A DNA stretch of 64,000 nucleotides, taken from NCBI GenBank assembly GCA_034509425.1, contig JAVTVJ010000130.1, positions 1,605,501-1,669,500 on the forward strand, given 5' to 3'. Under the pieces are notes generated by a model. That model saw only the letters and a list, made by a program, of their open reading frames with translations. It was not told where the DNA came from and made no database searches. The DNA is from Eopsaltria australis. Lineage: Eukaryota; Chordata; Aves; Passeriformes; Petroicidae. The position numbers and the translations under genes are program-made. Shown here piece by piece: positions 11,601 to 24,800 of the stretch; position 1 is the first letter of the stretch, and every line of letters begins with the position of its first letter.

Positions 11601-14600
11601 ATGTGGCAGGATAAGCCACAGAAAAAAAAAAGAATGGATAAGATCATATTATATTGTACTAAAGGTGAGGAGACAATATTCAACTTGCACAGCTGTAATT
11701 CTGCCAGTCTCTAAGTTCATGGTAGCAACCTCAGCATTTGCCTAATAAATTATGTAACGATGTGTTGATCTTAGAGGTCTTTTCCAACTTTCATGTTTCC
11801 ATGATTGTCCAATATTTGTCAGCACATTCACAGACATGTGAGTGATTCAAACAGTGATGAGGAGGTTTCTCAGTTGAATGCAGGATTTCTCATTGTTGCA
11901 CAGCCATTAATGGCAGACAGGACTAATGCCTAAAAGTTGTGGTGATCGAGTCTAATCTTTTTTCCTATAAAAATGTTAAGACAGGTGAAAGTCATGGCTG
12001 GGTTTCTTAAGCATCATTTTTTTTTCATCAAACAAGCTGAAAGAGTTAGCTGTTCCTGTAACACTTAACACTTGTACACAAAGTGCGAGAGGTTTGATAC
12101 AACAGAGAAGAGTTACCTGAATTCCCCACAGTGCCATTGTTCACCAGTGAGTTTGGAGTCACAGGATTGTGCCAGTGTCCCTCATGAGAAGTGCTGGGGA
12201 TTCCCATGGGCCTGGCAGCAGGCTGTGCAAAGATGATACTGGGATCATTCAAGCTTACACTGCTCTGGTTATTTGTGGTGCTGCTGCTGCCAGATCTCAT
12301 AGAAAATGGAACATTTGTAGAATGAGGAGGGTTACCAGGTGCAGAGTGAATAACAGGCCCATGAATAGGCCAAGAAGTGTTGGGAAGCTGAATTTGGTGG
12401 TGATGGTGCATCTGAAGTAGTCCCAGGTTATGCAAGGTGGAATACTGACCTGGGGGAGATTGGGGAAAGTTAAACAAAGGCAGCTGGACCTGATGGGGTG
12501 GCTGTGCACCCTGCTGTGGTTGAGGAACGTGCTTAGACTGGGATATTGATTGTGGCTGAGTCTGGTTAATGGAGGCTGGCTGAGAGGAATTCTGTGGGAA
12601 TTGTTGAGGTTGTGGAGAGTAAGATGACTGATGCGAATCAGACTGGAGGAAAAAAAAAAGTATGTGTTTCTGATTAGTTCACTGGCTATTTAATGGTGTT
12701 TTCTTTAATAAGCACCCACTGTATTAGACTATCCATAGAACAGCAAAGCACTCCCCAGCAGCACCCCAAACACTGCACCCAAGCTCCTGTTGGCTTCAGT
12801 AAGTGCAGTTCAACTGACACTGACTTTCACCAACAGATAATTTGGTCTGTTAATGTGGCACATCCCACCATCAGAAACACCATTCAGAGCAAACATTAGC
12901 CCCAAGCTCTTCATTAGACTCCTCACACGCTTGTTTCTGATTTTTAATCAGTATCTTCCCTACCCAACTTATTTACAGCCCAGTATCTCATTAACTAATT
13001 GCCTTACTTCTAAATAGAGCAGTTCTTACTACTGCACAGTTTTTAAAGTCATTCCAAAGTAAGCTCCTAATATTTCTTTCATCTTTAAAAAATCTGTTAA
13101 ACAAGAAATGCAAATTCCAAAAACCCAGTTTCAACCTTCATATTCTGCTATTAGGCCATGGCTAAAGGCACAGTTGATAGCAATTATTACAGCATTTGCA
13201 GAAGTCTTACAAAGCTTTCCATTTCACCAGCCACAGAAACAGGCATGAGGCTATTTTACCTGTTTGGAATTGCAACTCAACAGAGAAGCACTTCAAGAAC
13301 TGGAATGGCTGGGAAAAGAGTTACTCAGTTTATCTGCCAACACTTAATGCCAATATCTGGATTCCCCAGTCTGGTTTTAAGCACTGAGACAAGATGCTGA
13401 CAGAGTAAGTGCTTCCAGAGACATTCAAATGAGGCAGGTACCTGAACCAGAGAGGATGACCTGAATCTCAGATCTCATTGTCCCTGACACTGACTTTTCT
13501 CTCCACAGACTACAGCAGCCAAGCTCCAAGAGCCTCAGCTGCTGTTGAGCACCTGCAGTTAAAGGTCTCTGTAGCTTGTCAATGTCCCTGACTGCTCACC
13601 TGTCCATTTAAACTGGCAGTTACTTGTCTCCAATAACCAGAGGTGTCTGCAGGACCTCCCCATGCCAGAGCATCCCCTCTAGCAGCACACTCTCTGTGTC
13701 TGTGCCTGGGCAAAAGCTGGAGCCCAGAAGCTGAGGCTGCTCCCTGCTGCTATTCCAACTGTGCATGTATGGGTGACTCCTATACCTTTCTATCAAACCA
13801 GGAAGAGAAGGTAAAACCTGGGATTTGAAAGATAATCCCTGGTTTAACAGTTTAAATGTTATAAAAATAAAGCACATGCACTGACTACAAACACTCCTGC
13901 AAATATTAACCCACCACAAGCATGCACTGGATGTGCCAGCAGCAGGAGAGGAGGCATATTACACTCCAGCCTTTTGATCTGCTTCCCGTTCTCTCCCTCC
14001 TACTCTACCAATACTCCCCCTTCCCATTCTTCTCAACCAATTCCTGGACATAATATCTTCACCAAGAAATCCTGGTCAAATGACAACCACGCAACACACA
14101 GAGAGCCCATGACATCCAGGTGAATGTGCACAAGAATGTGCACATGATGTGTCTGCCTCTGAGTGCACCCACACATTCAGCTTTGATTCTTCAGGCAGAA
14201 ATATAAGGCTCCTAAAAAATACTCCTGTGGCATGTTCAGCCCTTCACTTAGATTAGAGCTGTATCAGTCTCTCTTTAGCAGCACACTGTAAGTCATAAGG
14301 TCTCTGTTACTGGAGCCAGCATTCCAATAAATGCTTGCTGATCAGTTAGGGAAATGGTAAACTGAACAAAGAGCATCAGTGATCAAGCAGCCCTGACTAC
14401 TATATTTGCTTACTTGCCAGCTTCATTAGCAGGCACATGCTTCTCAGACTAACAGCTTAAAATAAATTAAGTTCTGCTGTACTGTCTGCTCCAAAAATAT
14501 TAAATGCCAACAGTTGTATGTGCTCAAAGACCCTCTGCTACCCATCTCCACTCAGAAGCACATTTAACATATTTTATGTAGCTCTATAGAGACTTGAACA

Positions 14601-15852
14601 AATTCTAGGATAAAACTACCAAAAATTTCCCCATTGTTCTGCTTGTGCTTCTAGCGTGCTCTGGCAGACTTCTCACTGAAGTATGACTCAGCTGAGTTTT
14701 GTCTGTTCATTTCAGTCCCTTAAGACAGATCTCTTAAACCACAAAGAATCATGGCCGTCAGTAACCCAAGTCTCGAGCATGTCAACAATGCTTATCTCCC
14801 TTAGTAACTCCAGAACACTGCCAGAATAATGAGAATTTAAAAGGCATCCCAGCTTAATCTGGCCTTTCAGAATCACGAGGTATCTCATATCAAACTTGAC
14901 TATGAGGTTTCCATACTGAAAAACCATAAATGCTCCCCAAGACATAGCACATCATAAATCAAAGTTCCACTGACTGGCAGAGTGCAACACTGTCATTATC
15001 AAATCCAGAATCTGTTGAGAAAAAACTGCAAACCTGTCCCCAGCATGGCTGGTTTGCTACAGCTTTGCTCCCTGCAGTGCCCCACTCCCAGAACTTACAC
15101 ATTCTGAGGACTGCCTGGTGCGCAGGGGTCGCTCCACCTGCTGCTGGCCCACAGCCACCAGCTGGGAATTGACCATGCTCCGGACCAGCTGCGTGCCTGA
15201 TCAAGGAACACAAGTGTTAATAAAACCCACAGGGTGCTGGAATAATGAGCAGAACTGGGAGTCAGCAATCCATTAACTCTCATGTGACACAGAGCAGGTA
15301 AATCACTTTCACCTCTCCTCTCCCGTAAGTGGAAACTTTTCCTTCTACTGGCAGCAGACAACATTAATAGGTATAGGAGCTAAACACAAAACCTATTTTT
15401 GAGCAAAACGAAGTCTAGCAGGAACAAGGCTCACCTTGCTATGAGGCTGGAGCTCTACTTTATATAGGTTTCCACATTACTGCTGTAAGCAGTGGCATTT
15501 TCAATAGCAATAGTGACAGCAGAAACTTCTGGGCAAAGAAAGGAAACTAAAAAGACTAAAGGATAACAGAACACAGAAGCAAGGTTCTTCTGAAGTTCAC
15601 TTATGAATGCTTCCTCTACTTTTTCAATTACCAGAGACACCCAAGGGCCTAATTTGAATGTGTTTGCAATTAATCTTCTCTAAGTACTGTCAGTAATTTG
15701 AAAGCTGGATTTAGCCTAATTCATCTGTATGCTTTTTTTGAGGTGTTACTAAAAGAGCGCTGGTTTTTGCTGAAAATACATTTACTTACCTCTCACAGAT
15801 GATGGAGGGTTAGCTAACATTTGAGAAACATTTGGAAGAGGAAATGCATTCA

Positions 15853-15890
<38 letters not shown>

Positions 15891-18800
15891 TACTACTTTT
15901 AAAAGCATCCATTGTGAGTGGGAGACAAATAATGCAATACCCTGAAGTACACTGTATTTTACTGCTGAGCACATTTTTACCACCCATGCAAAGACTGTAC
16001 TTCAGGAAGCATTACTCCCCTTGAAGAAAAGCAACACAGACTAAAAGCTGTATTTGTAATGACTGAAAGATTACTTGCAGGATTTTTTCTTAAAGATAAT
16101 TACCAAGTCAGTACAGAAACCTAGAGAAAAGGGATCTCAGAGCTTTCAAATTATCCTAACACATGAACTAACTTACCTGGCACACTATTATTTCTCTGAC
16201 GGGTTTGTTTGAATTCAGGACAATCTCTCCTAACATGACCCACATCCCCACAGATGAAACACCTTTTCTCTCTTGTTTCTCTGTCATCTTCTTTCACCTC
16301 CTTTTCATCATCTTTCTCATTCTCCTTTTTCTTCAACCTGGACAATAATTTTTATTAGCAATATCACAAAACCACACACACAAGCACATAATCTCTGTAG
16401 AGTTGTTGTACTGTTGTGTTCAAAGGGAATGGTTACATAACCAACAGCTGCACCAGAATACAAATACCTCAGGAATCCCAAAAAACACTTCCAGATTCTG
16501 GGCTGGTTAACAGCCTGTATAAACTTAATGAACTTAGAAGCTCCCCAGACTTGTCCAAAAGCTGTCTGACTGTATTAGGGCAGAACTATGCCTGCAGTTA
16601 AGTTCTAATACAGCAGGAGAACTAGTGATCAGGAGCCAAGACAAGAAGTAAAGGTCTTTTTTCTTAAATAATAATATGATTTTGTGAGCTGTATGTACAA
16701 TCTGAGAGAGTTTCTGTGTGGCTGTGCAGTAGTAGCAGTTTGTGTGAAGAGCAGATCACAACTTCTTTTCCTGAGGCAGATGTAGGGAAAGAGGTGATGC
16801 AATTCCATGTGCTAGTACTTGTACAGAGAACATCTGAAAGAAATAGCCCACCTGTGACCACAGGGTTCCAGTGCACTTTCATGTATCTGGAACTCTGCTG
16901 ACTGAACAAAAGGCTGTAAATAAAGATTTTGTAGCAGGAGGAGACCAAGAATCCTTAGAAGAATTATGGAGCGCACAACTGAACATAATGAGCACCTGAA
17001 AGAGCCCAGATTAACTTGCATTCTAAGGGCTTCAATAGGCTTTAGGAAGAGTCAGGCAATCTAAGCTGAATGGGTCATTAAATAGCCGAAGCTGTAAAAA
17101 CCGAGGACTCTTTTTGTGTGTAAAAGCACATTCTCTGTCAATGCCTGCTAAATTCTCTTTGGAGACATTGACCTGCACTTACCAGGGCCTCCTTTTGCAG
17201 GAGTCCTAGACCCAAAATTCCTAAGTGAAATTCATGTACAAGTGCAAGATCACCAAGTGAATGGCACTAGTATGATCTTAGAGAAATGCACCTTAACTAT
17301 GTACCTTTTAACTAGTCCTAGGTTTAATAAATGAACTTTTACCTGCCTTGCACATGTACATTACCAGATCTACAGAACAATTCAAATTCAACACTGTCTT
17401 CTGAACATGATCACTACTGGAAATCCATTTTAACACATGATAAATTTTACAGCCAGGTAATATGTTCTCCATCAGAATGTTTACATTATAAAAAGATAAT
17501 TCAATGATCTAAGTTTTAAGTTAAGCTTAACTACATATTAACACACTGTAGACTGTTGATTTTACTCTGTGTGTGCTTCCATAAGCACTTCAGATTTAAA
17601 GAGGTGATCAGAAACTGTTTTAAGGAAAGCAAAAACAGGATGGGAAACTGAGGATCAGATATGAAGCTTTGATTTTTCTCTGCAATTTAGCAACTTTTTC
17701 ATTTCCATTAAATCTTCAAAAATCCGAATCCCTCATGATTTAATCTCAAAGATTTCACGATAGCTTTGTGTATTACTTACCTCCTCCTCTTTGGACAGTC
17801 TTTCATGTAGTGACCAATTTTTCCACAGACACGACAACATCTGTCATTGGGTGCCAATTCCCCATCTGTCAGCACTTTTGAGTCAAAAAAGTATTCCTAT
17901 CAAAACACATCAGTCAGATAAAATACATAAACCATTCACCTATAAGACTGAGAAATGACAGTAAAATTGTCAGCTTTCATCTCTTATTGCTCCCTGAATG
18001 TTGCTGCTTCTGAGATTATACCTGGTCCTTTTCTTCCCTTAGGTAATGGCAGCTTTTTCAGAGATATGGAGCAGTTTGGGCTAAAAAGGGCTATTTGGTC
18101 GCAAGGACAGAGGCTGAATTTGCAGAACAGCTTATTCAGGCTCCAGCCTGCTGCCCACTTTCGGTCTCCCCAAAGGCTCTTCAGAGGGCAATTTTTTGCA
18201 TATGATCTATTTTGGTATCTGAGTCACTGCTTGTGTGCTTTCCAAAGCAGCCAATGTCCCTTTCCAGATGACATCCCCTTAGACAGAACACAGCTCAGGT
18301 GGCAGACAGATGGAGCATCTGCAGACTGACCTGTATCACTCCCCTCCCCTGGAATTTGCTCAGGACAGCTGCAGTTCTGACGTGTGTCAGCACAAAGGCC
18401 ACAGCTTACAGCCTCTGAGCAACATAAATATTGTGAAAGTACTGTCTTGCCTGAAAGACTGAAATAGAGGTACAAACTCAGAAAAAAAATCCCATAGATG
18501 AAGCAAGCAAATGGGAAAAAGAAGATAGGGGAGGATGAAGGGATTTAGAAGCTTTCAAAAGATTTTTAAAATCCTTAAGAAACTCAGGTTCTGTTGAAAG
18601 CTACTGGGAGAACAGTTCTCTAAACTGTTTTAGAAAATGCCTTTCTAAGTTGATCTTAAAAATACAAATCACAGTATTTTGTTCATATTTTTAAAAAAAG
18701 AGTTGTCTCTTACACATCAATGACTGGACCCTGTAGCACAGAGCAGTACTTTCTCCAAAATGATACTGCATGAACACATTCCTCACCCTGACTCACTATG

Positions 18801-21800
18801 CAAATTTTAAAGATCAACTGTTAAAAAAAGTCAGTCATCATCCTTTTCCTTGCTTAAGCAGCAATCCTTATTATCTCCACCAAGTGGAAAAATAAATAGA
18901 ATATAACATCTCTTGGATCTGTTTTCTTTAGCTACATGAAGAGCCAGTAAAGTTCCTAGAGCTGTTCCTGGGTTTTACAGTTTTGCAGTTTTCTGCAAGA
19001 TTTAACATCACATTGGAAGGTTTTATAAAATACAAAACACAAATTAAGCTTACTTTTCCCAAACCTGCCAGTGATACCCATCACCCATCCAACTACTCTG
19101 AATTTTATATTGCAGGAGCCCAATACTAAGCTGTACATTTAATGCAGACAAAGTATAATTACACATATTGTGCACACTAAATTGATAAATACATACAAGA
19201 GATTTGCTCTGGGTGCATCAATTCAGTGGACAAAGAAAATTTAAAAACATACTAAAAACTCTGAGAACTTACAGCTTCTCTTCCAACAGCTGGGTAGAAT
19301 GGGGTACCAAATAACTTTCTCCCATTGATAAATGCCTTCATTATGAAATTGGTCACTATTGAAGAAGGACAAAGTTATTGGAAAACAGAAAAGGCACAAC
19401 TCAGTGAACATTACTTGTTAGTTGACATTAATAGCTTACTTTTCCTAGAGACTCCAGCACCCAGATTATGATTCAAGTCAAAAGGATCTGCACAAAGAAG
19501 GGAGAAAAAAGTCAGAGCTGGAAAAAATATGCTGCAACACAATTTTTTATTTTAACGCAGAGAATTCCATTTTAAATGAATTGACAGAGTAGATCATAGC
19601 AAGGCAATGCTGAGAGTTCTAAAACTGTGACTAACCATAATACAGTAAGAACAGCTCACTGACATTAAGTAGAAGTTATGAGTCTCATCAATTTTGTAAG
19701 CTGTAGGACTTGCAAACAATGTTTTTTTTAGAACACTGACTGTAGTTTCCTCACATAAAGATCCTATGCAAAGAGAACAACCTCTCAAGCAACAGTTTCT
19801 TACTCCCCATGAATGGAAACTCAATTCAGCAGAGGAGTACCTTCAATGGCAATGCATTTGGATGTCCACTGCTTCTCAAACGTGGTTAACAGCTTCTTCT
19901 GCCGGATGCTGATCACGTATTCCTTGAAGTCAAATTCCTCAGTGTAGAATCTCAGCAGCCCCAGCCAGAGCTCTCCAAGAGATTCAGTGTTCTTTCCAAG
20001 AGAAGGCAGACGCTTCTTCTGCATGCAGTTGAAGACAATTTATTCAGCTACAGTTACTGCAGCACTGCTTCTCCTGAAATGTCTCTCTATTTACAAGTTT
20101 GTCTATTATGAATGGTTTCTTTTGGGTAAAGTAAGTTAAATCACTACAGTTAAGACTAAACTTGGACTGCTTTTAAGAATAAAAAGCATTTTTCCTGATG
20201 TATGTTATTTGGAAATGACTTAAAATAAACCAAGCAAAAGCAGAAACTCATTTTAGCAAAACAGGACTCATTTGGGAAGCTGCAACACTATGGATATGAA
20301 AGTTTAATTAATTAATAAAATTAATCTTTTATATATTACACATTTACAAACTTGTTACTTTTCCTGAAAATCAAGGTTTAAGGTTTAGTGACTCTTCTGG
20401 AATCAGAATATTACCAATTCTTCCATGTCATCAAAGAAAAATGCATTCCATCCATCCACCATTCTTTGTGGAATCTGTTTGCCATCAAATATCTGTTGGA
20501 ACAGAGAGCAACAGTTACCACTCTAATTCAAAGTCACTGTAAAATACTTGCAGTTCTTTTGGTAAAAAGAAAATATAAAAATATAAATACTTCTAATTTT
20601 AACAATTACTTCTTATACAGACAGAATTTCCCATTGGTAAAAAGTGTGAAAGTCTTTTTGCATTGTTGCTGTACCCCTCAAATTATTTGGATATTTAATT
20701 TTTACTTGTTCTTTGCAACCAAGAAAACGACTGAATTACCTCGTCAAGATTCCAACATCTCTCTTGCCCACAGATTCTCTAAGGAGTCTTTATATGATTT
20801 CTATTACATTTTGACTTTAGCACAGCCAAAGGGAAATTCCACTGTTATTTCAATGCACTCTCGGGGTAGCAGTAAAATAAAAACCCCCATCCACTACTGA
20901 AGTATCAGCAAGAAAGTCTATGAGTCTCAACTCCAATGCTCAAGCCAATTTTCTCTTGCACACAGAAACCAAAAGCGGCAGAAAGGGATTATTTTCAGAC
21001 ATGCTTGGGAGTCCCAGAGCGTACCCAGGAAAAGGCAGACAGCTGAATAATTACATTCTCCCCACCCATACAGTGGGGGTGCAGAACGTTATTTTCTTAA
21101 TAAAGTTTCCTGGCACATGTAAAATATTTCTTCAAAGTTGTACCAAAACATCAACTATCTTTTTTTCCCCTCATCAAATAATAAAATAAACTTTTTCTCT
21201 TACAGATAAAGTGTTGAGCAATAAATAATGCTTCTGACAATAACTGGTTGAAGAGCTGGACTCACATTTCAAGAGCATCTGGTGCAGTCTCATAATTACA
21301 ATTCCCTTCTCTCCATACCACCTGCCAATTTTTTTCTATCCTGTTCAGCATATAAATATCATTGTAAGACTAAAATCCCAAAGTAAATGTAACAGCAGAA
21401 CTTAGGCCCAACAGACTCCCAGTTTTGATCTAATTTTCTTGGTAAGTTTTACCTACTAAAACCAAGAGGGAGTTAAGAACCTGCTGATTAGAAGGGCCCC
21501 ATATTTCACTTATCCCCTCTGATCCTAAAATCCCTGACTTCTCATATTCGGCTTGAAGAAAAAGTGCATCTATTTTCATAGCCTCATTTTCTGAACCTAC
21601 CTCCTGAAGAACTGGAATAACTGGTGGATTTCTCTGCTGTAGAAAGTACAAAACCATAAGAATATAGGCATACGAAGACAGACTACCACGGGATGCATCA
21701 CCAATATCGCAGCGCTGAAAAAATACATTTTAAACAAAATGCTGAATTCACATTTTACTGTTCAAGACTAACAACTATGTCAGAGAGCAAACAGAAACCC

Positions 21801-24800
21801 CATAAGTAACAGCAAATACATTCACCTCATAATTAAAAATTGTTTTATGAAGCCTGAAAAATAAATGCACCCAAGAGTCAACTGCCATCTGGCAAATCCA
21901 CAGCATAATTTGTCTAACATAAAAACAGAAAAGCTTCTCATAGCCAAAATACATTAAAAAAAATTATAATGTGCCAAACTGAAAAAAAGAACCCAAATAA
22001 AAACCCTCAAAACATAAATCCCAGGTTTCAATACCATAAAATTTAATTTTCCTCATCTTGCAAGAGTTGTTTCTGCGATTCCTTATTATTTTGGTTCTCC
22101 CTCCCCTTTAAAAAAAATAATTCATTAACAGCAAGTATTTCCATGTTATACTGGCAGTGCAGGCCATACGTGGCATTTTGCTAGCAAACATACACATACC
22201 TAATTAAACCATGGTGCAGCCTGCACAACCCAGTGCAAAACAAACATCCCTGACCACATCAGGGAGTTAGAACCAGATGAGCTCTGAGGTCCCTTCCAAC
22301 CCAAGCCTTTCTGTGACTCTGATCAGTGAATTACCTTACTATGCTTGAGTATCTCATTACAGTATAACCTTTCCACAGCACCTGCTTCTAAGCTATCCTG
22401 TGTTTCGAGTCTGTGTCATATCAAACAATGCATTTTTAACCTCCTAGGGCTGGAAAAAACAGGGATTCGCAAATTACTTTCACATTAGCAGCAGCAGTGA
22501 CAGCTGTTCCTGGGTTTTCTGCCAATGCAAACAGAGGAGGAGGCATTTTGCTTAAAAACAGAGTATTTGTATAGCTACAAAGTCACTTCCATACATTTAC
22601 ATTCAGGAGTGTATTTCCCACAATTTGTATGTTTCAGCTTTGCAGTAATATTTTTAGAACATGCACAATAGTATGCAGTGCTACCAAAAAATGTAAGATT
22701 CATTATTATCAACACAAGGCATTTTTAATCTGAACACAGAAGAGACATGGTAATATTGTGCAGTACTGTGATCACATCAAGAAAAAAAATCATTGCTAGT
22801 CTCAGTGACAGTATAATGAACGTGTCTGTTCCATTCTGGCACAAAGTTATTTTATTCATCTTGATGTATTTTATTACATGAACATCTGGTAGCATGATGC
22901 ACTCCCTATAAGCCATTTTTTATTTGCCCCAGTTCCACTAAGCTTTCTTTGGATGTGCTGTATTTAATACTGCAGCTTGAATAAAAAGCAACACCATGTT
23001 TCAATTATCAAAGGCTGTGTAATGTAAGACTTCGACAGAATATCACAACAAAAGATGCAGGAGATTTGACACTTTCAAACTCTAAAGCCAAGTATGTCCT
23101 AGGCACATCAAGTAGAGGCTCAGTCATTCATTCATCACCCCATACCTACCTACTCCTGACTTTTATACTAAGTAAAACAAGACAAGTGTGCCAGAATAAA
23201 GCAGCAGTAATCTCTGGGCTGGTCCCAGATATGGAAACTTGGGAAGCCCATGCACATCCACACGCCCCTACATCTTACAGTTACCAATTTTTCTTGGGTC
23301 TTGAGTGGGGTTTTTTGTTTGTTATAATTGCAGCTGGTTTGAAATTGAAGAAAAAAAGGAAAGTTTTCCTTTCATCAGTTTCCTATTACACAGAAATCTT
23401 TCTACAGAGAGCAGAAGATTTGACACACAATCAGATGAAGCACAGTAAGCTTAAGAAAGTGCACTTCATATACACAGCATTCCACTGTCTCCTCTCCAGT
23501 TGGTATTGACAAAAGGCAATCTCAGTGGCTGCAGGAGAAAACACTGTATTGTACAAATAAGTACCTTCTTTTTATATTACCTTTGCAAAAACTTTCATTG
23601 TGTAGCCCAGATATTGCACCCTAGGATCAATAGCTGCGTAGGTAGCCAGCATCCTTGTGTTATGCTGTGCCTGAAAAAGGGGGAAAAAAAAAAATCAAAC
23701 AGGTGTCAGGGTGAGCCAAATATGTAAGAAATGGTGCAATTTCACAGTGTCAAGTGAAAGCTGGAATGAGCTGTACTATTCATGATGGCAGACAGGCCAC
23801 GGTGGATGTGGCACTAGTGGCTTTTCAGAAGTATCCCCAAAACAAGACTTTCTGTGCCATAACCTGCTTTGCCATCAGGTCATACGCAGCTCCCTGGGTT
23901 GGGCTGAGGGTGTGGGCCACTGAATTTAAAGAATGTAGCAGAAAAACAAGAACACACAAAAGCATTTTCATTCTGGTTACAAAATCATTCCCTCAAATGG
24001 TTATCTGGGTAAGATAGAAGGAATTAAAAAGCTTTCTTGGAACACAAAAGCAGACACAAGCAGATGCTCACCAGTGTATTGTACAAACTGATATCTCCTT
24101 CCAAGCCACTCCGCCGGTGTTCAAATTTAACAATAGGCACTTTGGCTGTTGTTATAGGCAAGATGTTCCTCAAACCTGGGGAAGCAACACTTTAGTACAT
24201 AAAACATTTCCATTAACAACATTTACAGTAAATCTAACTGCAAAACAAATAATACTTTAAAGCACCTACCTGGATGCTTCTTAAGAACTTTTGCCAATCC
24301 TTCTATTATTTCTTTACAGTTTAATTTCTAGGAAAAATAAAGATCACAGCTTCAGACATTAAACATGGATCCTATTCCAACAAGCACGTTTACTATCACC
24401 TATATTTCATAGGTGAAAAGTCTATGTACAAAAAGGAGTAAGCATTAAGCCAGCACATGAGTTTACATGAACTCATATGCTCTACACAGACATCTGTGGT
24501 ACACTGTGTGTCTGTAAGGCATTAAAAGTAAAACAGACTGGATGATGCTTCAGTTGTACAGAGTGCAACAAGCCAATGCGCAACTAGCAAATCCTACCTT
24601 TCCTGTGTACAGAAATCTTAACTGAGTTAAAAAACCTCAGAGAATTCCTGAATTTAAAACAGCAGATTTTATCTATTTCAAAACTCTTACCTCTGCGTTT
24701 TCATGACCTTCCAATGTCATGCAGATGTCTAGATCACTGTCCCGAAATCCAAATCCATTCTTTGAGGAGCCAAATAAGCAAAGCCTGGCTTTGTCTGATC

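Noticed and set aside
18000..18360. 124-codon frame and GC-richer segment next to TUT4 exon 24
   Set aside because: No splice-compatible frame with the neighbouring exons and no recognised domain.
20388..20900. 170-codon plus-strand frame in a TUT4 intron
   Set aside because: It begins antisense to a real TUT4 exon (20415-20492) and continues through AT-rich intron with no recognisable domain.
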